DNA of 64,000 bases from Pseudomonas sp. (GCF_030684895.1 NZ_JAUXXP010000001.1:81850-145849), one strand, 5' to 3'; counted from the first letter of the stretch, positions 34,871-45,027 are shown. Program-made: numbers and translations. Notes: generated by a model from the sequence alone, not told the origin.

Positions 34871-36184
34871 ATGAACGCCGCCATCAAACCCGTAACACCC
34901 GCCGCCGAGCGCTGCCCGTCCTACTACAGCGCCACCCTCAATGAAGAAACCGACTACCCGACCTTGCAGGGCGAGGTCAGCGTCGATGTGGTGATCATCG
35001 GTGGCGGCTTTACCGGCGTGGCGTCTGCCGTGGAGTTGGCCGAGCGCGGCCTCAAGGTGGCCATAGTCGAAGCCAACAAGATCGGCTGGGGTGCCACCGG
35101 GCGCAACGGCGGCCAGGTCACCGGCAGCCTGTCGGGCGATGCGGCGATGAGCAAGCAGATGCGCAACACCCTGGGCGAGGAAGTTGAAGACTTTATCTGG
35201 CACCTGCGCTGGCGCGGCCACGCCATCATCAAGCAGCGGGTGGAGAAGTACGCCATCCAGTGCGACCTCAAGCACGGCCATCTGCATGCGGCGATGAAGC
35301 CGGTGCATATGCAGGAACTGCAGGCCACCTATGCCGAAGCGCAGCGCCGTGGCATGGGCGCAGACGTGACCCTGCTCGACCGCGATGGCGTGCGCAGCCA
35401 CCTGGCCAGCGACCTGTACAGCGGCGCGCTGAAGAACACCCGCAATATGCACCTGCACCCGCTGAATCTGTGCATCGGCGAAGCCAAGGCCGCCGCCAGC
35501 CTGGGCGCGTTGATTTTCGAGCACTCCGAAGTGCTGGAGATCATCCACGGCGCCAAGCCGGCGGTGGTCACCGCCCAAGGCCGGATCAACGCCAAGCAGG
35601 TGCTGCTGGCCGGCGATGTGTACCACAAGCTGGAGCCGAAAAAGCTCAAGGGCATGATCTTCCCGGCCATGGGCGGCATCGTCACCACCGCGCCGCTGGG
35701 TGAGCTGGCGAAGGAAATCAACCCGCAGGACCTGGCCGTGTACGACTGCCGCTTCGTCCTCGACTACTACCGCATGACCGCCGACGGCCGCCTGCTGTTC
35801 GGCGGCGGCTGCAACTACTCGGGGCGTGATTCGCGGGATATCGCCGCCGAGCTGCGGCCCGGCATCGAGCAGACCTTTCCGCAGCTCAAAGGCGTCGACA
35901 TTGATTTCCAGTGGAGCTGCGCCATGGGCATCGTGATCAATCGCATCCCGCAGCTGGGCAAGCTCTCGGACAACGTCTGGTACTGCCAGGGCTACTCCGG
36001 CCACGGCATCGCCACTACCCATATCATGGGCGAGATCATGGCCAACGCCCTGACCGGCACGATGGGCCACTACGACACCTTCGCCGCCTGCTCACAGATC
36101 AAGGTGCCGCTGGGTGATGTGTTCGGCAACCCGATGCTGGCCGCCGGCATGTGGTACTACCAGATGCTGGAAAAGCTGCGCTAA
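34871..36184 (+). CDS. Gamma-glutamylputrescine oxidoreductase-like FAD oxidase (PuuB/PauB family)
   Basis: A 437-residue DAO-family flavoprotein. The FAD Rossmann motif is VIIGGGFTGVASAVELAERG, then EANKIGWGATGRNGGQVTG, where the GATGRNGG block is typical of the PuuB/PauB group. The end reads WYCQGYSGHGIATTHIMGE. In the family these enzymes oxidise gamma-glutamylated polyamines, releasing the aminoaldehyde with H2O2. No glutamyl-polyamine synthetase is adjacent, so the exact substrate is open. AGGAAC lies 10 nt before the ATG. Confidence 0.82.
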   Translation: MNAAIKPVTPAAERCPSYYSATLNEETDYPTLQGEVSVDVVIIGGGFTGVASAVELAERGLKVAIVEANKIGWGATGRNGGQVTGSLSGDAAMSKQMRNTLGEEVEDFIWHLRWRGHAIIKQRVEKYAIQCDLKHGHLHAAMKPVHMQELQATYAEAQRRGMGADVTLLDRDGVRSHLASDLYSGALKNTRNMHLHPLNLCIGEAKAAASLGALIFEHSEVLEIIHGAKPAVVTAQGRINAKQVLLAGDVYHKLEPKKLKGMIFPAMGGIVTTAPLGELAKEINPQDLAVYDCRFVLDYYRMTADGRLLFGGGCNYSGRDSRDIAAELRPGIEQTFPQLKGVDIDFQWSCAMGIVINRIPQLGKLSDNVWYCQGYSGHGIATTHIMGEIMANALTGTMGHYDTFAACSQIKVPLGDVFGNPMLAAGMWYYQMLEKLR

Positions 36185-36234
36185 GCGTTAGGTGGGTTGG
36201 GTTGAGGGGCGCAGCGCCGAAGCCCAACGAAGCC

Positions 36235-36313
36235 CCGCAGCCCGCATGCAATCCGGGGAGCGATCGTTCCGCTGACCGCGCTTCCCGGATTGCGCCAAGG
36301 CTTATCCGGGCTA
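36235..36313. repeat. Palindromic extragenic repeat, CCCGGAT family (diverged)
   Basis: CAGCCCGCATGCAATCCGGG is followed about 30 bp on by CCCGGATTGCG, then ATCCGGGCTA. This is a looser copy of the elements at 37636, 54250 and 56397. A separate inverted motif (GGTTGGGTTGAGGGGCGCAGCGCCGAAGCCCAAC, 36196-36229, split into two arms) precedes it. The element abuts the stop codon of the Crp/Fnr gene. Confidence 0.65.
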
Positions 36314-36997
36314 TTGGCTGGAAAAACTACGCAGGCGGTCGAGGTCGAGGAGTTCGATCTCGCCATAGGTCAGGCGAAGAATGCCCTGGCTTTCCAGCTC
36401 CTTGAGGATCTGGTTGGTGGTTTGCCGGGAGATCGCCAGCATCAGCGCCAGCTGTTCCTGGGGCAGGTGCAGCACGCGGCGCGGCTCGCCTTCGCCGTAG
36501 TTCTCAGCAATCAGCAGCAGGCGCCGGGCCAGGCGTGGGGCGGCGGGCAGCAGGCTCATATCTTCCAGGGCGATAAACGCCAAGCGCAGCTTGTGGCTCA
36601 TCAGCAAAGCGAAGTCACGCCAATACTGCGGCTGCTGTTCGAGCAGCGCCAGCAGCCGCGCCTGCGGCACCAGCAGCAGGGTGGAGGGGCCTTCGGCAAA
36701 GGCATCGTGGGTACGCGGCTGACCATCGAACAGGGAGATCTCGCCAAACCAGTAGGGCGGCTCGACCAGGGTCAGCAACGCTTCCTTGCCGGTGGCACTG
36801 ACTGCGCCAATGCGCATGCCGCCCTCGACCACCGCATACAGCCCGCAGGGTTTTTCACCCCGGCGAAACAGCACCTGCCCGGCCGCCAGTTGCTGCACCT
36901 GAGCAGCCGCCAGCAGCGCCTCCTGCAAGGCGGCGGGTAGGGCGCTAAACCAGTGCCCCTGACGCAGGCGCGCCTGATAGCGGTGCTCGCTGTTCAT
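36311..36997 (-). CDS. Crp/Fnr-family transcriptional regulator
   Basis: A 228-residue regulator with an N-terminal cyclic-nucleotide-binding-type beta barrel (about 15-140; LFRRGEKPCGLYAVVEGGMRIG, WFGEISLFDG) and a C-terminal winged helix (LPQEQLALMLAISRQTTNQILKELESQGI). No FNR-type Cys cluster is present at the N-terminus, so it is not an Fe-S oxygen sensor; the ligand is unknown. The start at 36997 is chosen over 37009 because conservation begins after MNSEH. Confidence 0.85.
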   Translation of the reverse strand: MNSEHRYQARLRQGHWFSALPAALQEALLAAAQVQQLAAGQVLFRRGEKPCGLYAVVEGGMRIGAVSATGKEALLTLVEPPYWFGEISLFDGQPRTHDAFAEGPSTLLLVPQARLLALLEQQPQYWRDFALLMSHKLRLAFIALEDMSLLPAAPRLARRLLLIAENYGEGEPRRVLHLPQEQLALMLAISRQTTNQILKELESQGILRLTYGEIELLDLDRLRSFSSQ

Positions 36998-37089
36998 CGA
37001 CGGCTCCAAGCGGTTTGTCGGCTAGCTGACAGAGCGCTACGTGGGCGTGGGTTCATGCTGGCCACCTGTCTTGCATAAGGAAAATAATA

Positions 37090-37614
37090 ATGAAAACCCT
37101 GGTTGATCATCTGGCTCAGTACGCGGCGTATCACCGCGACCAACGCAATATTCTCAGCCACTTTATCGGTATTCCACTGATCGTTGTGGCGGTCGCCGTG
37201 CTGCTGTCGCGGCCCGGCTTTGAGCTGCTCGGTCTGTGGCTTTCTCCAGCCCTATTGGTGGCCCTGGCGGCTGGGGTGTTCTACCTGCGCCTGGACCTGC
37301 GTTTCGGCCTGCTGATGGCGCTGCTGCTGGTGCTCAGCCTATGGGCGGCGGCAGGCCTGGCCGTGCAGTCGACGGCGCTGTGGCTAAGCAGCGGCATCGG
37401 CCTGTTTGTGATCGGCTGGATCATCCAGTTTGTCGGCCATTACTACGAAGGGCGCAAACCGGCGTTTGTCGATGACGTGATGGGCCTGGTGATCGGCCCC
37501 CTGTTCGTCGCCGCCGAAGCGGCCTTTCTGCTGGGCCTGCGCAAAGAGGTCGAACAGTCCATCGTCGAGCGCGCCGGGCCGACCTGTATTCGCGAGAAGA
37601 AAGCCACTGCCTAA
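37090..37614 (+). CDS. Mpo1-like (DUF962) membrane protein
   Basis: A 174-residue membrane protein with four hydrophobic segments. It shows the DUF962/Mpo1 pattern: YHRDQRNILSHFIGIPLI at the start and QFVGHYYEGRKPAFVDDVMGLVIGPLFVAAE later, with the conserved His residues. The yeast homologue Mpo1 is a 2-hydroxy fatty acid dioxygenase; the bacterial role is not established. AAGGAAAA precedes the ATG. It is divergent from the Crp/Fnr gene. Confidence 0.85.
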   Translation: MKTLVDHLAQYAAYHRDQRNILSHFIGIPLIVVAVAVLLSRPGFELLGLWLSPALLVALAAGVFYLRLDLRFGLLMALLLVLSLWAAAGLAVQSTALWLSSGIGLFVIGWIIQFVGHYYEGRKPAFVDDVMGLVIGPLFVAAEAAFLLGLRKEVEQSIVERAGPTCIREKKATA

Positions 37615-37635
37615 GGCTGCCAAGACCGTTAAGCC

Positions 37636-37703
37636 GTAGCCCGGATGTAATCCGGGAGCGGTTATGCGGCTGGCCCAAACATCCCGGATTGCATCCGGGC
37701 TAC
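37636..37703. repeat. Palindromic extragenic repeat, CCCGGAT family
   Basis: Outer arms GTAGCCCGGATG and CATCCGGGCTAC are perfect inverted repeats; inner copies AATCCGGG and CCCGGATT add a second stem. It is the same type as at 54250 and 56397, and lies just past the stop of the DUF962 gene. Confidence 0.85.
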
Positions 37704-37776
37704 ACGGCGGCTGATCGCTTCCCGCCTAGAACCTATTCAAGCTCTCGCGAGCTAGAGTCCTGCAAGGCGCTACGTT

Positions 37777-37966
37777 AGTAACAGCCTCCGGCTGGTCAAA
37801 ACAGGCGAGGAAGCGGACTGGGCTCGCACGCGAGTGTACTGGTGTAAATGAGCACTACTCGTTTCACTCGCCCTTCGGGTCGCGCTAAAGCGCGTTAGCC
37901 GCAAGGGCTTTCCGAGCCTGTTTTACTCGCGTTGCTCGCCCTTCGGGCCAGCCTGCGGCTGTTACT
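37777..37966. repeat. Long imperfect inverted repeat in a gene-free stretch
   Basis: AGTAACAGCCTCCGGCTGG (37777-37795) is matched inversely, with two mismatches, by CCAGCCTGCGGCTGTTACT (37948-37966). An inner pair CAAAACAGGC / GCCTGTTTTA lies at 37797 and 37916. The middle holds further short hairpins (GCGCTAAAGCGC, CTCGCCCTTCGGG twice). There is no open frame with protein character, no terminator-like T-tract and no transposase. The 37615-38020 gap is thus made of repeats. Confidence 0.6.
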
Positions 37967-38020
37967 CCCGGTGGTCGTTGTAACGCCACAGGGCCGACGC
38001 GCAGCAGATCGTAGGCGAAC

Positions 38021-38764
38021 TCAGTACATCGCCATCCATTGCGTGGTCAGCGAGCGCGTTTGCCGATGCACGGTGATCGGCGCAAATGGCCGGCCCGAGG
38101 CGCTCTGCAAGGCGCTGCTCTGGCTGTTGAGGTCGACCAGCGCGGCCTTGAGGTATTCCCAACGGGTTTTCAGCTTGCCCACCTGCGGGTCGGCCTTGCC
38201 ATCCAGCGCGGCCAGTTGCGCATCCACCGAGGGCACGATCTTGCGTTCATCCTGGCCGAGGTAGGTATCGGGCTGTTCGCGGGCGGTTTCGAAATTGCCG
38301 AAGTAGGCGCGGCTGAGGTACTGCACTGAGAGGTATTCGAGCTTGGCGGACAGTTCGCTGTCATCCGGGCCGGCCAGCTTGCGGGTTTGCTCGAGCACGC
38401 CGAGCAGGGCCTTGCTGAGGTCCTCGGGGTAGCGCCAGGGCATGTCATCCTCGCTCGGGCCGAAGGCCACGCCACGACGAATCTGCACCACCAGTTCCTG
38501 ATGGGCGCCGCGCAGGGCATCGCTGTTTTGCGGCAGGCTCTGCACCGCTGCGGCCAGGGCCTGCAGATCGGTTTCCAGGGCATCCTGGTGTTTCTTTTGG
38601 AAACCCTCACCGCGTAACAGCATCAGGCTGCTGGTCACCCGGCTGGCCTGCACTTGAACCTGTTCCTGGGGGGTAACGGCCTGGGCAAAGGTCAGCGGCG
38701 AGAGGCCGGCCAACAGCCCGATAACCGCAAGCAATAGCGAGCGAGACAGCGTTGTAGAACGCAT
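38021..38764 (-). CDS. Secreted protein of unknown function
   Basis: A 247-residue protein with signal peptide (SLLLAVIGLLAGLSPLTFAQA). The mature part is helical and charged, with no Cys. Recognisable blocks are QIRRGVAFGPSEDDMPWRYPEDLSKAL and KLKTRWEYLKAALVDLN near the end. I do not recognise the family. The gene stands alone between the repeat region and the XRE regulator. Confidence 0.7.
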   Translation of the reverse strand: MRSTTLSRSLLLAVIGLLAGLSPLTFAQAVTPQEQVQVQASRVTSSLMLLRGEGFQKKHQDALETDLQALAAAVQSLPQNSDALRGAHQELVVQIRRGVAFGPSEDDMPWRYPEDLSKALLGVLEQTRKLAGPDDSELSAKLEYLSVQYLSRAYFGNFETAREQPDTYLGQDERKIVPSVDAQLAALDGKADPQVGKLKTRWEYLKAALVDLNSQSSALQSASGRPFAPITVHRQTRSLTTQWMAMY

Positions 38765-38866
38765 ACGTGGGGTGCTCCTTATTATTTTTGTGAGCAGTGC
38801 TGAACCAGGTCAGCTTATACAATCGCGCGCCACAGGGTACTGCACTGAATACTGGAGAAAAGCAGC

Positions 38867-39679
38867 CTAAAGAGTGATTTCGTCGGAAAGATGCGTCGAT
38901 TCGGCCAAGTCACGCAGGTACTGCGCGCTGAAGGCATCGGCCGGAAAAAAGGTTTCCAACGCCAGTTCCGCCAGGGTGATGTCATTGGCAGTGCCAAACA
39001 CTGTGGTGGTGCCGATCAGGCTGATCACACCCTGCTCGCTGGCAAGCTGCAGCGGCATCAGCACCGTATCGCTGTCGAACTGTGCGGGCGCCGCCGGTCC
39101 CGGATAGGCGTTCAACTCATCCCATAGCACCTGCAGCTGAGCATCACCGCTGGCCTGAATGTCGCGCTGCAAACGCGCCAGCAGATAGGCGCGCCACGGC
39201 CCCAGGTTGACGATACGCGGGGCCAACCCGCCGGGGTGCAGACTCAGGCGCATGACATTGATCGGCGGCACCAGCAACTCTGGAGCGATGCCCAGCAGAA
39301 AAGGCGCGAGGGCGCTGTTGGCCGCCAGCAAATTCCAGTGGCGGTCGATGGTCAGTGCCGGGTAGGGCTCGTGGGCCTTGAGCAGCAGTTCGATGGCGCT
39401 GCGTGCGGCGGCCATGGCCGGCTCGGACAGCGCGCGCTGAGTGAACAGCGGTGCATAGCCGGCAGCGCTAAGCAGGCGATTGCGTTCGCGCAACGGAATC
39501 TCCAGCTGCTCGGCGAGCAACAGCAGCATCTCGCGGCTGGGCTGGGCGCGCCCGGTTTCAACGAAACTCAGGTGGCGGGTGGAGATATCGGCCTCGCAAG
39601 CGAGGTCGAGCTGGCTCAGACGACGATGCTGGCGCCACTGACGCAGCAGAGCCCCGACGGGCTGGATTTGACTGTTCAT
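38867..39679 (-). CDS. XRE-family regulator with MmyB-like ligand domain
   Basis: A 270-residue regulator. The helix-turn-helix at about residues 8-62 reads LLRQWRQHRRLSQLDLACEADISTRHLSFVETGRAQPSREM, here recorded as two adjoining parts of one domain. The rest is the MmyB-type domain (ALTIDRHWNLLAANSA, then LHPGGLAPRIVNL). The start at 39679 (MNSQ) is chosen; an ATG 6 nt earlier is equally possible. It is divergent from a small membrane-protein gene, which is its most likely target. Confidence 0.82.
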   Translation of the reverse strand: MNSQIQPVGALLRQWRQHRRLSQLDLACEADISTRHLSFVETGRAQPSREMLLLLAEQLEIPLRERNRLLSAAGYAPLFTQRALSEPAMAAARSAIELLLKAHEPYPALTIDRHWNLLAANSALAPFLLGIAPELLVPPINVMRLSLHPGGLAPRIVNLGPWRAYLLARLQRDIQASGDAQLQVLWDELNAYPGPAAPAQFDSDTVLMPLQLASEQGVISLIGTTTVFGTANDITLAELALETFFPADAFSAQYLRDLAESTHLSDEITL

Positions 39680-39805
39680 GGGCATCGACGATAGACCAGC
39701 AAGGTCATTGCGGCCATTACCTGCGAGGTAATCGACGCGGCGCGCGGTTCGGCGAAATCTAAGGGCCAACCCGCCATTTCGGCGGTCCTTTGTGGAGACT
39801 TCACC

Positions 39806-40237
39806 ATGACCACCGTGCACCCTTCGCTGTTACTGCGCCGTGCCCTACTCGCCGATGGCCTGGTTGGCGTAATCACCACCGCGCAACTCCTACTGCTGAC
39901 TAACTGGCTCAGCAGCCTGCTGGCTCTGCCGGGTGAGTTCCTCTTCGGCATCGGCGTGGTGCTGATTCCGCTGGTGGCCTTTCTGCTCTGGCTGTCCCGC
40001 CGTGAAAGCATGGCGCGGGCAGCGGTCTACACGGTGATCGGCCTGAATGCACTATGGGTGGTGCTCAGTCTGCTGGTGCTCCTGAGCGGCTGGTTCACGC
40101 CGAACGTGCTGGGCTACGCCTTCGTGATCGTCCAGGCTGTTGTGGTACTGGTGTTTATCGAGTTGGAGTGGCTGGGGCTGAAGCGCTCGCAGGTCATCCC
40201 CGGCACGTTTGCCCCGGCATCAGTGAGTGCTCAGTAA
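39806..40237 (+). CDS. Small integral membrane protein
   Basis: A 143-residue protein with four hydrophobic segments (about 13-35, 42-64, 73-97, 102-122), a layout common to DoxX-like or DUF-type small membrane proteins. No catalytic motif is visible. TGGAGAC lies before the ATG. Its stop overlaps the convergent modC gene by 18 bp. It probably responds to the divergent XRE regulator. Confidence 0.7.
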   Translation: MTTVHPSLLLRRALLADGLVGVITTAQLLLLTNWLSSLLALPGEFLFGIGVVLIPLVAFLLWLSRRESMARAAVYTVIGLNALWVVLSLLVLLSGWFTPNVLGYAFVIVQAVVVLVFIELEWLGLKRSQVIPGTFAPASVSAQ

Positions 40238-41362
40238 CGACACCGACTTAACCTGCGCCCACAGCGACTGTTCGCGCTGGATCTGCAGGCGGTCGAAGGA
40301 GTAACGGGTGATGCGGGCGATCAACTGCTCGCCGCCCACCTGCACACGCACCAGCACATGGGCTTGCTCGGCAACATTGATCCAGTCCAGCACCCGCGCT
40401 GGCAACAGGTTGAGCACGCTGCTGTCCTCGGCCTGCTGCAGGCTCAGGCTGACATCACGCGCCTTGACCTTGATCCGCACCGACTGGCCCAGCGGCAGCG
40501 GCCCATGGGGCAAGCGCAGGTTGATCGGGCTATCCGGCAATTGCAGGTAGAGCAGCCCGTAAGCCTGATCGTGCGCCGTGACTGTGCCGTCCACCACCGC
40601 CTCGGCATCGTCTTCAAAGACAAACGGCAGGTCGGCGCGCAGCAGGGTTTCCTTCAACGGGCCACTGGCGCTGACCTTGCCGTCTTCCAGCAACACCAGG
40701 TGATCGGCCAGGCGCGCCACCTCATCCGGCGAGTGGCTGACATAGACAATCGGAATCTCCAGCTCCTGATGCAGGCGCTCCAGATAGGGCAGCACCTCCT
40801 GTTTGCGTTTGAGGTCGAGAGCAGCCAGGGGTTCGTCCAGCAGCAGCAGACGCGGGCTGGTCAGCAGAGCGCGGGCGATGCCGACGCGCTGCTGTTCGCC
40901 GCCCGAGAGCTTGCCCGGCAAGCGTTCCAGCAGATGCTCAATGCCAAGCAACTCGACCGCTTGCTCCAGGGCAATCCGCCGCTGCGCAGCGGGGATGCGC
41001 TTGAGCCCGTACTGCAGATTGCGCTGCACCGTGAGGTGGGCAAACAGGTTGGCATCCTGAAACACGTAACCCACGGCGCGCTGATGCGCCGGGACGAAGA
41101 GGCCCTGAGCGCTGTCCTGCCACAGCTCACCGTTAACCTGCAGGTAGCCTTCGCTCGGTTGATCCAGCCCGGCAAAGCAGCGCAGGCAGCTGGTCTTGCC
41201 CGAGCCGGAATGGCCGAACAAGGCGCTGACGCCGCGCCCCGGCAGGTTCAGTTCGACATCCAGGCTGAAGCCCACATGCTCAACCTTGAAGCACGCCTGG
41301 ATTGCCCCCGGCTCGGCTACCTTGCGAACAGCCGCTGAGCGGCGCGAAAAAGGCCAGATCAT
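40220..41362 (-). CDS. modC: Molybdate ABC transporter ATP-binding protein
   Basis: A 380-residue ABC ATPase that powers molybdate import. Walker A is GHSGSGKTS (residues 50-58), the signature is [16 protein letters not shown], Walker B is [12 protein letters not shown] and the switch His is in [13 protein letters not shown]. The C-terminal TOBE/Mop-type domain (about 300-375) can bind oxyanion. The ATG shares a base with the modB stop (TAATG), so translation is coupled. It is the last gene of modABC. Confidence 0.95.
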   Translation of the reverse strand: MIWPFSRRSAAVRKVAEPGAIQACFKVEHVGFSLDVELNLPGRGVSALFGHSGSGKTSCLRCFAGLDQPSEGYLQVNGELWQDSAQGLFVPAHQRAVGYVFQDANLFAHLTVQRNLQYGLKRIPAAQRRIALEQAVELLGIEHLLERLPGKLSGGEQQRVGIARALLTSPRLLLLDEPLAALDLKRKQEVLPYLERLHQELEIPIVYVSHSPDEVARLADHLVLLEDGKVSASGPLKETLLRADLPFVFEDDAEAVVDGTVTAHDQAYGLLYLQLPDSPINLRLPHGPLPLGQSVRIKVKARDVSLSLQQAEDSSVLNLLPARVLDWINVAEQAHVLVRVQVGGEQLIARITRYSFDRLQIQREQSLWAQVKSVSLLSTH

Positions 41363-42039
41363 TACCACCCCTGCTTGCCACTACGCCCTGAATACAGCGC
41401 CAGCAGCACGATAAAGGAGAACAGCACCATACCGCCCGCCAGCCAGTGGGCCTGGGCGTACTGCATGGTTTCCACAAGACTGTAAATCTGCACAGACGCC
41501 ACCTGGGTCTTGCCGGGGATGTTGCCGCCAATCATCAGCACCACGCCAAACTCACCCACGGTATGGGTAAAGCCGAGAATCGCCGCCGTGATAAAGCCCG
41601 GTTTGGCCAGTGGTAGCACCACGCTGAAAAATGCGTCCCAAGGTCCGGCGCGCAGGGTGGCAGCGGCCTCCAGCGGCCCCCGACCAATCGCCTCGAAGGC
41701 GTTCTGCAGCGGCTGCACGACAAAGGGCAGGGAATAGAACACCGAGCCAATCACCAGCCCGGTAAAAGTAAAGGTCAGGGTGCCGAGGCCGAGGCTCTGG
41801 GTCAGCTGGCCGATAAAACCGTGCGGGCCCATGCTCACCAGCAGGTAGAAGCCGATCACCGTCGGCGGCAGCACCAGCGGCAGGGCGACAATCGCGCCAA
41901 TCGGTTGCTTCCAGCGCGAGTTGGTACGCGCCAGCCACCAGGCAATCGGCGTACCGATCAGCAGCAGTAACAGGGTGGTCAGCGATGCCAGCTCAAGCGT
42001 CAGCAGTACCGCAGCGAAATCAGCTTTGCTCAGTGGCAT
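41362..42039 (-). CDS. modB: Molybdate ABC transporter permease
   Basis: A 225-residue inner-membrane permease with five or six hydrophobic segments and the EAA-type loop [25 protein letters not shown], which docks Mod[16 protein letters not shown] near the start is family-typical. It lies 12 bp after modA and overlaps modC by one base. Confidence 0.95.
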   Translation of the reverse strand: MPLSKADFAAVLLTLELASLTTLLLLLIGTPIAWWLARTNSRWKQPIGAIVALPLVLPPTVIGFYLLVSMGPHGFIGQLTQSLGLGTLTFTFTGLVIGSVFYSLPFVVQPLQNAFEAIGRGPLEAAATLRAGPWDAFFSVVLPLAKPGFITAAILGFTHTVGEFGVVLMIGGNIPGKTQVASVQIYSLVETMQYAQAHWLAGGMVLFSFIVLLALYSGRSGKQGW

Positions 42040-42051
42040 CGCAACAGCCTT

Positions 42052-42813
<762 letters not shown>

Positions 42814-42914
42814 CTAACTCCTGATTTGATTGTTGGGTGAATCGTTCAACGCTGACCATTGGGATCAGAGTAAATGTCTGCAAATGCACAGATAGGCATA
42901 CGAACTTCATGCCT

Positions 42915-42974
42915 TTACAACTGCTCGCCGTAATTACCCAGCCACATGGATGTAGTGATAAAGCGGATGCACAT
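42915..42974 (-). other. Possible leader peptide in the modA leader
   Basis: The minus strand between the ModE-like operator and modA contains a 19-codon frame starting MCIRFITTS and ending MWLGNYGEQL. It has GAG a few bases upstream. I know of no such leader peptide for mod operons, and it could be chance. The remaining leader (42811-43005) shows no clear terminator or known riboswitch fold. Confidence 0.2.
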
Positions 42975-43005
42975 AGCGCTCGATTCTTTTAAAACACTTT
43001 ACCTT

Positions 43006-43029
43006 CGCTGTATCCATTCATATATAGCG
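43006..43029 (-). promoter_or_regulatory. ModE-like operator upstream of modABC
   Basis: The plus strand reads CGCTGTAT, 8 bp, ATATAGCG. The arm length, N8 spacing and TAT/ATA core match the E. coli ModE site before modABCD (CGTTATAT-N8-ACATAACG). An almost identical element lies before the porin gene at 44824. No modE is in the window. Confidence 0.7.
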
Positions 43030-43070
43030 ATAGAACCAGTGAAACTCCGTAATGCATGCAGGGACAGTCC

Positions 43071-43361
43071 TCAGCTAATGAGGTACTCGGCCAGGCGCTC
43101 AACCAGCTCGGGCTTGGTCTGGGTCAGCCAGCGCTGCAGCGCCAGCACCTGCCATTCTTCGGCCCGCTCCAGCGGTAGGCTGGGCACAAAGTCACCGAGA
43201 AACAACCCAAGGCTGTGAATGTTCACCTTGTAGCCGGCTTGTTCAACACACACCAATAACTCGTGCAGAACAGCACGCAACTCAGGCTGCCAAAAAGCAT
43301 CTTCGAGGATTTCTGTCTCCAGACGGTGTCGATTGAGCTCAAACACATCATCCTGCCACAC
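43071..43361 (-). CDS. Small hypothetical protein
   Basis: A 96-residue soluble acidic protein (MWQDDVFELNRHRLETE..., QRWLTQTKPELVERLAEYL) with no signal peptide and a single Cys. It starts 25 bp after the porin stop on the same strand, so it is probably the second gene of the porin operon, between two ModE-like sites. I do not recognise the family; a molybdenum-linked role is only contextual. Confidence 0.65.
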   Translation of the reverse strand: MWQDDVFELNRHRLETEILEDAFWQPELRAVLHELLVCVEQAGYKVNIHSLGLFLGDFVPSLPLERAEEWQVLALQRWLTQTKPELVERLAEYLIS

Positions 43362-43385
43362 GTCCTTACTCCTGCCGGCCTTGAG

Positions 43386-44747
43386 TTATAACAGCGGCAG
43401 GCTGTAGCTGACGATCAGGCGGTTCTCGTCCAGATCGGTCGCGGCGTTGCTGCGGAAGGTCGCATTACGCCAGGAGAAACCCAGGCCTTTCAGCGGGCCG
43501 TCCTGCAGGGCGTAGTCCAAACGGAAATCGCGTTCCCATTCCTTGCGGTCGCTGGCAGCAGAGTCGATGTTGCTGCCGGACAGGTAGGTTACGGTGGCTT
43601 TCAGGCCCGGTACCCCAGCGCTGGCAAAGTCATAGCCGTATTCGGCCAGCCAGGTGCGCTCGCCGGCACTGGCGAACTTGCCGATCTGCCGGTCGGTGAT
43701 CAGGTACGCAGTGGCACCATCACCCTGGCTGACAAACGGGAAGGCGCTGTCGCCGGAGACTTGCTGATAGCCGGCGCTGAGGGCGTGGCCGCTCAGGCTG
43801 TAGGTGAACAGCGCGCTCCAGGTGTTGTTGTCGACTTCACCGGCGTTGCTGTCGCTCGCTGTCCAGTAGCCGCTGCTCTTGTAGCCTTGGGCGCGGCCAG
43901 CAGCGCTGCCGTTCTTACCGTCGGAGCCGCTGTTGAAATAACGCAGGTCGGTCTTCAGCGCGCCAACTGGCAGGGCCAGGTTGTGGGTCAGGCCTAGGAA
44001 GTGCTGTTTGTAGAAGTCTTCCAGGCTGCCGTAGTAGTACTGCGCGGTGAGGTCCTTGGTGATCTTGTAGTCGCCACCGGCAAAGATAAATTCGTTGGAG
44101 TCAGCCAATGCTGTGGTGGCTGGGGTGCCGTTGGGGCGGGTTGCGCCACCGATACGCAGGCCGATATCGTCGGTGGAGCTGCGGGTCTTGGTGCTTTCCA
44201 GCTGGCCGGCGGTGAGGGTCAGACCGTCGATCTCGGCGGAGGTGATTTGTGCGCCTTCAAAGGTTTGCGGCAGCAGACGGCCATCGTTGAAGTTGATCAC
44301 TGGCAGCTTGGGCTGCAGGGTGCCGAGGCGTGCTTCGGTCTTGGAGAAGCGCACCTTACCGGTGACGCCCGCCTTGCCGTAGTTGTCCACCGCGCTGCCG
44401 TCGCTTTCCAGGGGGAACAGCGCGCCTGGGGTGCGGCTGCGGTCGGCTTTGCCGGTACGGCCGCCGCTGTCCAGTTTGACCCCAACCAGGCCGATGGCAT
44501 CCACACCAAAGCCAACGGTGCCCTGGGTGTAGCCCGAGACAAAGTTGAGCTGGAAGCCCTGACCCCACTCTTCGGCTTGCGAGCTGCGCGAAGCGGCCAG
44601 GCCTACGTCATCCTGGCTTTCGCGGTTATCGGCGTTGAAGTAGAAGTTGCGCAGGTTCAGCGTGGCTTTGCTGTCTTCGATAAAGCCGGCGGCGGTGACC
44701 TGATTGGCGATGGCGGCCAGCGTAATCGCTAGGGTGGTTCTGTGCAC
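43386..44747 (-). CDS. OprD-family outer-membrane porin
   Basis: A 453-residue porin with signal peptide (LAITLAAIANQVTAA) and the OprD-type N-terminus GFIEDSKATLNLRNFYFN. It has many alternating beta strands and ends in SYSLPLL, a hydrophobic C-terminal strand for assembly by the BAM machinery. OprD-family channels admit small anions, amino acids or organic acids. The ModE-like operator 76 bp upstream and modABC downstream suggest that it lets molybdate, or a compound whose use needs molybdenum, into the periplasm (inference). Confidence 0.88.
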   Translation of the reverse strand: MHRTTLAITLAAIANQVTAAGFIEDSKATLNLRNFYFNADNRESQDDVGLAASRSSQAEEWGQGFQLNFVSGYTQGTVGFGVDAIGLVGVKLDSGGRTGKADRSRTPGALFPLESDGSAVDNYGKAGVTGKVRFSKTEARLGTLQPKLPVINFNDGRLLPQTFEGAQITSAEIDGLTLTAGQLESTKTRSSTDDIGLRIGGATRPNGTPATTALADSNEFIFAGGDYKITKDLTAQYYYGSLEDFYKQHFLGLTHNLALPVGALKTDLRYFNSGSDGKNGSAAGRAQGYKSSGYWTASDSNAGEVDNNTWSALFTYSLSGHALSAGYQQVSGDSAFPFVSQGDGATAYLITDRQIGKFASAGERTWLAEYGYDFASAGVPGLKATVTYLSGSNIDSAASDRKEWERDFRLDYALQDGPLKGLGFSWRNATFRSNAATDLDENRLIVSYSLPLL

Positions 44748-44823
44748 TGTGCTTACTCCTGTGTGTTGTTATTAGTGTTGTGACGGCAATGCAACCAGAG
44801 TTGGCTTCGCATCAGTGCAATAC

Positions 44824-44847
44824 CGCTGTATATCTTTGGATATAGCG
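44824..44847 (-). promoter_or_regulatory. ModE-like operator upstream of the porin gene
   Basis: The plus strand reads CGCTGTAT, 8 bp, ATATAGCG: both arms are identical to those of the site before modA and the spacing is the same, while the central 8 bp differ. The orientation relative to the gene is also the same. A possible -10 (TATACA) lies in the arm nearer the gene, as expected for a repressor site. The rest of 44748-45027 shows no other clear signal. Confidence 0.7.
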
Positions 44848-45027
44848 CTATACGAGCAACAGAAATTGCAAGCAACCCTCTGATTTGCCGAGAGGCCGAC
44901 AAGCTATAGGGTCAACCGATCATGCAAGCTGGAGCGTATAAAGCCAAAAGCTGACTTTTAAGTCAAGTAATGCTTTGTTCAGTCAATGCGCCGGAGCTGA
45001 CTACGTCAGCCCCGTTCACCCATCGCC

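Noticed and set aside
34847..36070. A 407-residue antisense frame opposite the PuuB-like gene
   Set aside because: The plus-strand flavoprotein has clear motifs; the antisense frame has none.
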